Positions 30,170 to 32,815 of a DNA stretch of 32,815 nucleotides are shown here, one piece after another. A program made the position numbers and the translations under genes. The notes under the pieces are model-generated. The model was not told the DNA's origin. It saw only the letters and a list, made by a program, of their open reading frames with translations, and did no database searches. Location: NCBI RefSeq assembly GCF_003946575.1, contig NZ_RHOP01000026.1, positions 1-32,815 on the forward strand. Direction: 5' to 3'. Each line of letters begins with the position of its first letter. Position 1 is the first letter of the stretch. Origin of the DNA: Companilactobacillus jidongensis (GTDB taxonomy: Bacteria; Bacillota; Bacilli; Lactobacillales; Lactobacillaceae).

Positions 30170-31120
30170 CTAGACAACATAAGCTGTTGATACCCATTCG
30201 TTGGTAGCAACACGACGATATGTAATACCATCATACTCTTTAGTCTTATCTGTATACCATGGAGTCTTGTTCATCAAGGCACGATTCTTAATTGTCTGTA
30301 CTGAACCATCATCTTGGAAGGCAACGATAGGAACATAGTCACCGTTAGTGTTATTAACATTAATAGTATTGTCTTCCGATACCCCAGTATCAGTACCTGG
30401 TGATGTATTATCTCCACCACCATTAGTTACTGAACCGTTATTCTTCAAGTTAGTATAGTATGTGCCGATCAAATCATAGAATTGATCCATACTGTAACCC
30501 CAGCTTGCGAAGTAACCAACTGGATCAGTGTGGTTTGTGTCGCCATAAAGATTTGAAACATCATTATGTGAAAGTACCGTCTTACCAGCTGTAAATGGCA
30601 AGTTATATTGAATCAACTTGCTGGCAATGTAATAAGCATCATTAGAGATTGAACGAGCAAACTCATCAGTTGTACTTACTTCACATAATTCAATCTGAAT
30701 GTACTTAGCATTAGCAGTTGGACCAGCACCCCAGACACCATAATCAGTGTTATGAATATTAATGATTTCATTATTATCAACAAAAGCATGAACGTATGAA
30801 TACATATTTGACCATTCACGGTTAAAATATGTAACTTCATTTCTAGCAGTAGCACCAGGAGTAGCTGTCTCATGGACTACAACACCTTCGGGCTTCCCGA
30901 CCCCATTCTCATAACCAAACCATTGACTGAATGTACCTTCTTCATTTTGAATAGATACAGGTTGAATATTATTATTTGAAATATAATCATTGATTGCTGA
31001 AGCAGCTTGTACATTCTGAATCCCCACATTAGGAACAACATTTTGTACAGTTACATATCCAGCTCCGGCCAAAGCAGCAGCAGTTGCTAAACTGACCATA
31101 AATTTTTTGTTTGATACCAT
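30170..31120 (-). CDS. Secreted N-acetylmuramoyl-L-alanine amidase with SLAP domain
   Basis: 316 residues. Signal peptide with a hydrophobic stretch (SLATAAALAGAGYVTVQNV) and a likely cleavage after VQAAS. Amidase_2 domain about residues 75-225: zinc ligands in GVVVHETATPG (His), an inner YVHAFVDNNEI, QIELCE, and LSHNDVSNLYGDTNHTDPVG (second His and the Asp-Pro end). A Gly/Asn/Thr-rich linker follows, then an SLAP (S-layer protein A type) domain at about 255-316 ending RRVATNEWVSTAYVV, which tethers the enzyme to the wall. It splits the muramoyl-Ala bond in peptidoglycan turnover or lysis. AAGGAATT upstream. Confidence 0.93.
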   Translation of the reverse strand: MVSNKKFMVSLATAAALAGAGYVTVQNVVPNVGIQNVQAASAINDYISNNNIQPVSIQNEEGTFSQWFGYENGVGKPEGVVVHETATPGATARNEVTYFNREWSNMYSYVHAFVDNNEIINIHNTDYGVWGAGPTANAKYIQIELCEVSTTDEFARSISNDAYYIASKLIQYNLPFTAGKTVLSHNDVSNLYGDTNHTDPVGYFASWGYSMDQFYDLIGTYYTNLKNNGSVTNGGGDNTSPGTDTGVSEDNTINVNNTNGDYVPIVAFQDDGSVQTIKNRALMNKTPWYTDKTKEYDGITYRRVATNEWVSTAYVV

Positions 31121-31224
31121 AATAGATAATTCCTTCCCACCGTTAATTTGCTTAACTACTAAATTATAACAAGATTCTTCATAAATTAATCGAAAGTAAC
31201 ATATCTGTAATCAGATAGTAAACT

Positions 31225-31716
31225 TCAGAGCGTTATACTAGCACGTAATTTCACCAAAAGCCTATTCCGATGGTACCTGAGGTTACGAGTACTGCATTCA
31301 TAACGCCGTGCCAATATTAATAGACTCTTATTGTTAATGAAATGTTCCTGAAATATTTGATTTTCAAATGCCGTCAAAGTCCCTAAATTCAGGTTTTCTA
31401 GCAAATCGTTAGTCTCCTGACATATTGTCGAAAAATCAAATTCATCTAATGAATGAACCTCCGAATATTTCATTTCCTGTCGCAGTAAGTCTGTCATTCT
31501 CCAGCGTAATCTTTGAAAAATATAGACCTTAAACTTATCAGCATCGTTATGCTCAGTCATAAATTTTGCGTAAGTCTGTGCATAGATTATGACCGCCTCC
31601 TGAAAATAATCTTCGTAATCAAAGCGTGTTGGATAGACATGAATTTGCTTCAAAACACCATGAATCAATCGTTGATTTTTGACCGCATGGGCGAATCCTT
31701 CTTCTATTGAACTCAT
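31225..31716 (-). CDS. ComX/SigH-like sigma-70 family factor
   Basis: 163 residues, short sigma factor of the ComX/SigH type: a region 2-like half (FDYEDYFQEAVIIYAQTYAKF and FQRLRWRMTDLLRQE) and a region 4-like helix-turn-helix (LTAFENQIFQEHFINNKSLLILARRYECSTRNLRYHRNRLLVKL). In relatives this factor turns on the late competence genes. ATG 31716 has AGG six bases upstream; an ATG nine codons earlier (31743) is part of a 14-bp palindrome and has no ribosome site. Next to a ComK-like gene upstream. Function by similarity. Confidence 0.78.
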   Translation of the reverse strand: MSSIEEGFAHAVKNQRLIHGVLKQIHVYPTRFDYEDYFQEAVIIYAQTYAKFMTEHNDADKFKVYIFQRLRWRMTDLLRQEMKYSEVHSLDEFDFSTICQETNDLLENLNLGTLTAFENQIFQEHFINNKSLLILARRYECSTRNLRYHRNRLLVKLRASITL

Positions 31717-31740
31717 CTTGAACCTGTATTTCCTAATACT

Positions 31741-31754
31741 CATAAGCGCTTATG
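31741..31754. promoter_or_regulatory. 14-bp perfect palindrome upstream of the sigma factor gene
   Basis: CATAAGCGCTTATG, perfect. It lies 25 nt before the chosen start, in the likely promoter or 5' leader. Could be a repressor or activator site. Confidence 0.45.
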
Positions 31755-31857
31755 GCAATTACTAAGATAAACTACTTAAATATTTTTGTTTAGTTGCTGA
31801 TTGAGTTGTGGAAGTACTGGTATATCAACGTTTGGTGTTTTGAGGTCAAAATAAAAA

Positions 31858-31878
31858 CGCCCTACTATCAGTAGGACG
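31858..31878 (-). terminator. Terminator of the ComK-like gene
   Basis: CGCCCTACT-ATC-AGTAGGACG stem; on the minus strand followed by TTTTTATTTT. Ten nt after the stop. Confidence 0.85.
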
Positions 31879-31887
31879 GAAAGAGCA

Positions 31888-32658
31888 TCAGTAAAGTTTC
31901 ATGATTCGGTATATTTTTTGATGATAGATTTCTTTGGTGACATCTGCTTCAATTTCACCCTTGGTAATTGCATCTAACAAAAAATTTTCAAAACTATCTA
32001 CTCTATTACATATACCGGACCAAGTTACCAATATATCTTTGTGGAACAAACAACGACAATCATTGTAGTCATTCAATAGACCAACATATCTCGGCGGAAT
32101 CATCTTCATGTTCCCTTTAGCAAGAATAGAACCCAATGTGATTACCTGCTGTTCACTTAAAAAATAAACATCATGGACTCGATCGTGGAGATTACCATTC
32201 GGAAAGTTCATCCGAATAGTCAGACCATTGTCAGTTTCAAAATTAGCTGAAGTCCCATGCTGTTCAACTTTCTTCAACCAATGTAGTGCGATCCAATCTG
32301 TACAATTTCGACTGCCTCCACTCATTGGCATATAGGAACAGAATCCGAAGACCATCGGGATATTTCGCTTCATATCAAAATACTTCATGAGTGCCTTGGA
32401 TAACAAGAATCCAACTCGATTGAACTTGTGGAACTCGTTCATAAGTTGTTTGGTCGTTCTCTTAACGAAGAATATTCCAAACTTTTCATGGATGACAATT
32501 GTCTTGCCATTGATCATTCGGGGAATATCACTCACGTCAAGTAGTGCAATTATCTCATTATCAACTGTGAAGTCTTCCTTACTAAACAAAAGATTGATGC
32601 CTTGATTCAGTAAGTACTCAGATGTAATGATGACATCCTTATAAATATTTTGCTTCAC
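31888..32658 (-). CDS. ComK-like competence regulator
   Basis: 256 residues. The middle matches the ComK core: NIPMVFGFCSYMPMSGGSRNC, then DWIALHWLKKVEQHG and TIRMNFPNGNLHDRVHDVYFL, corresponding to the ComK stretch around its conserved W-I and N-x-x-x-x-x-V-x-x-x-x-L positions. It is about 60 residues longer than Bacillus ComK (192), with extra sequence at both ends. The start is taken as GTG at 32658, nine bases after AAGGAG; an ATG at 32688 has no site. In Bacillus ComK activates the DNA-uptake genes; here it stands next to a ComX-like sigma factor. Family call moderate. Confidence 0.62.
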   Translation of the reverse strand: MKQNIYKDVIITSEYLLNQGINLLFSKEDFTVDNEIIALLDVSDIPRMINGKTIVIHEKFGIFFVKRTTKQLMNEFHKFNRVGFLLSKALMKYFDMKRNIPMVFGFCSYMPMSGGSRNCTDWIALHWLKKVEQHGTSANFETDNGLTIRMNFPNGNLHDRVHDVYFLSEQQVITLGSILAKGNMKMIPPRYVGLLNDYNDCRCLFHKDILVTWSGICNRVDSFENFLLDAITKGEIEADVTKEIYHQKIYRIMKLY

Positions 32659-32715
32659 ATCCTTTGCTCCTTCTGAGCAAACAGTCATTTAATATCATAC
32701 ACAATAACAAAAAAA

Positions 32716-32729
32716 GACGCTCACGCGTC
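32716..32729 (-). terminator. Terminator of the gene entering from the right edge
   Basis: GACGC-TCAC-GCGTC hairpin; the minus strand continues TTTTTTTG. Two nt after the stop of the partial gene at 32732. Confidence 0.7.
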
Positions 32730-32731
32730 CC

Positions 32732-32815
32732 TTAATTTGGTTCTATACTTTCTGGTATTGATGAATAATCAATACCAGTTTTTTTGTACTCTTTTAAAAC
32801 AAAAAGAACATCACT
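32732..32815 (-). CDS. C-terminal end of an unknown protein (partial, cut by the window edge)
   Basis: 27 residues then TAA: SDVLFVLKEYKKTGIDYSS and a PESIEPN end. Too little to name. The terminator directly after it supports a real minus-strand gene ending here. An 11-bp inverted repeat lies inside it. Confidence 0.5.
   Translation of the reverse strand, partial: SDVLFVLKEYKKTGIDYSSIPESIEPN
32752..32778 (+). terminator. Plus-oriented terminator-like hairpin inside the partial gene
   Basis: CTGGTATTGAT-GAATA-ATCAATACCAG, perfect 11-bp stem followed by seven T on the plus strand. No plus-strand gene is seen that would need it. Confidence 0.5.

Overview
The window reads as chromosome of a low-GC Gram-positive lactic acid bacterium of the Lactobacillaceae. 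This rests on AT-rich, strongly GGAGG-led genes, a Wzd/Wze/Wzb exopolysaccharide kinase module, a secreted amidase ending in an SLAP domain, a catabolic acetolactate synthase/decarboxylase operon, and ComX/SigH-like and ComK-like competence regulators. The genus is inferred only; a Companilactobacillus-like organism would fit. Most genes lie on the minus strand.

Layout. (1) 1-3.5 kb: exopolysaccharide operon (minus), wzd-wze-wzb, a priming sugar-phosphate transferase, then a glycosyltransferase cut to its first third, followed by a terminator. (2) 3.8-5.1 kb: family 8 glycosyltransferase and a peptide-deformylase-like gene. (3) 5.2-9.6 kb: the acetoin/diacetyl operon alsS-alsD (plus) with a divergent MarR regulator, flanked on each side by a MazEF-like toxin-antitoxin pair. 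(4) 9.7-13.8 kb: glutathione peroxidase, a YtrA-type GntR/ABC transporter operon, a RelB-YoeB pair and an aldo/keto reductase. (5) 13.9-16.4 kb: membrane diguanylate cyclase and an MFS transporter with a terminator-like leader hairpin over its ribosome binding site. (6) 16.5-17.7 kb: a minus-strand cluster of an RelA/SpoT-fold gene, an overlapping unknown 102-residue gene and a solitary hicA. (7) 17.8-25.1 kb: PEP synthase with a cre site, Na+/H+ antiporter, a Schlafen-type AlbA_2/ATPase gene, a 320-bp hierarchical tandem repeat and gpmA, with a deleted duplicate of the gpmA tail on the far side. (8) 25.2-30.1 kb: envelope-type operon: lipoprotein, YdcF-like protein, AI-2E-family permease and a Q/N-rich protein of unknown role. 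(9) 30.2-32.8 kb: SLAP-domain amidase, competence-type sigma factor, ComK-like protein and the 3' end of another gene.

The most unusual part is 5.2-17.7 kb, where three recognisable type II toxin-antitoxin pairs, an orphan hicA and a candidate toxic small-alarmone-synthetase pair are scattered among ordinary metabolic genes. The RelA/SpoT-fold gene with its 4-nt-overlapping partner is the best candidate for an undescribed system. The yoeB toxin (missed by ordinary ORF rules) has no ATG, GTG or TTG start. The second centre of interest is 22.1-24.4 kb, where a repeat array and an AlbA_2 gene sit between an intact gpmA and a partly deleted duplicate of its 3' end, with hairpins that differ by compensatory changes.

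Intergenic stretches near or above 300 bases: 3483-3779 is AT-rich leader/promoter DNA of the exopolysaccharide operon; 15016-15297 holds the divergent promoters and the MFS leader; 22008-22343 holds a terminator, hairpin repeats and the gpmA remnant; 23805-24380 holds the tandem array and the gpmA terminator.
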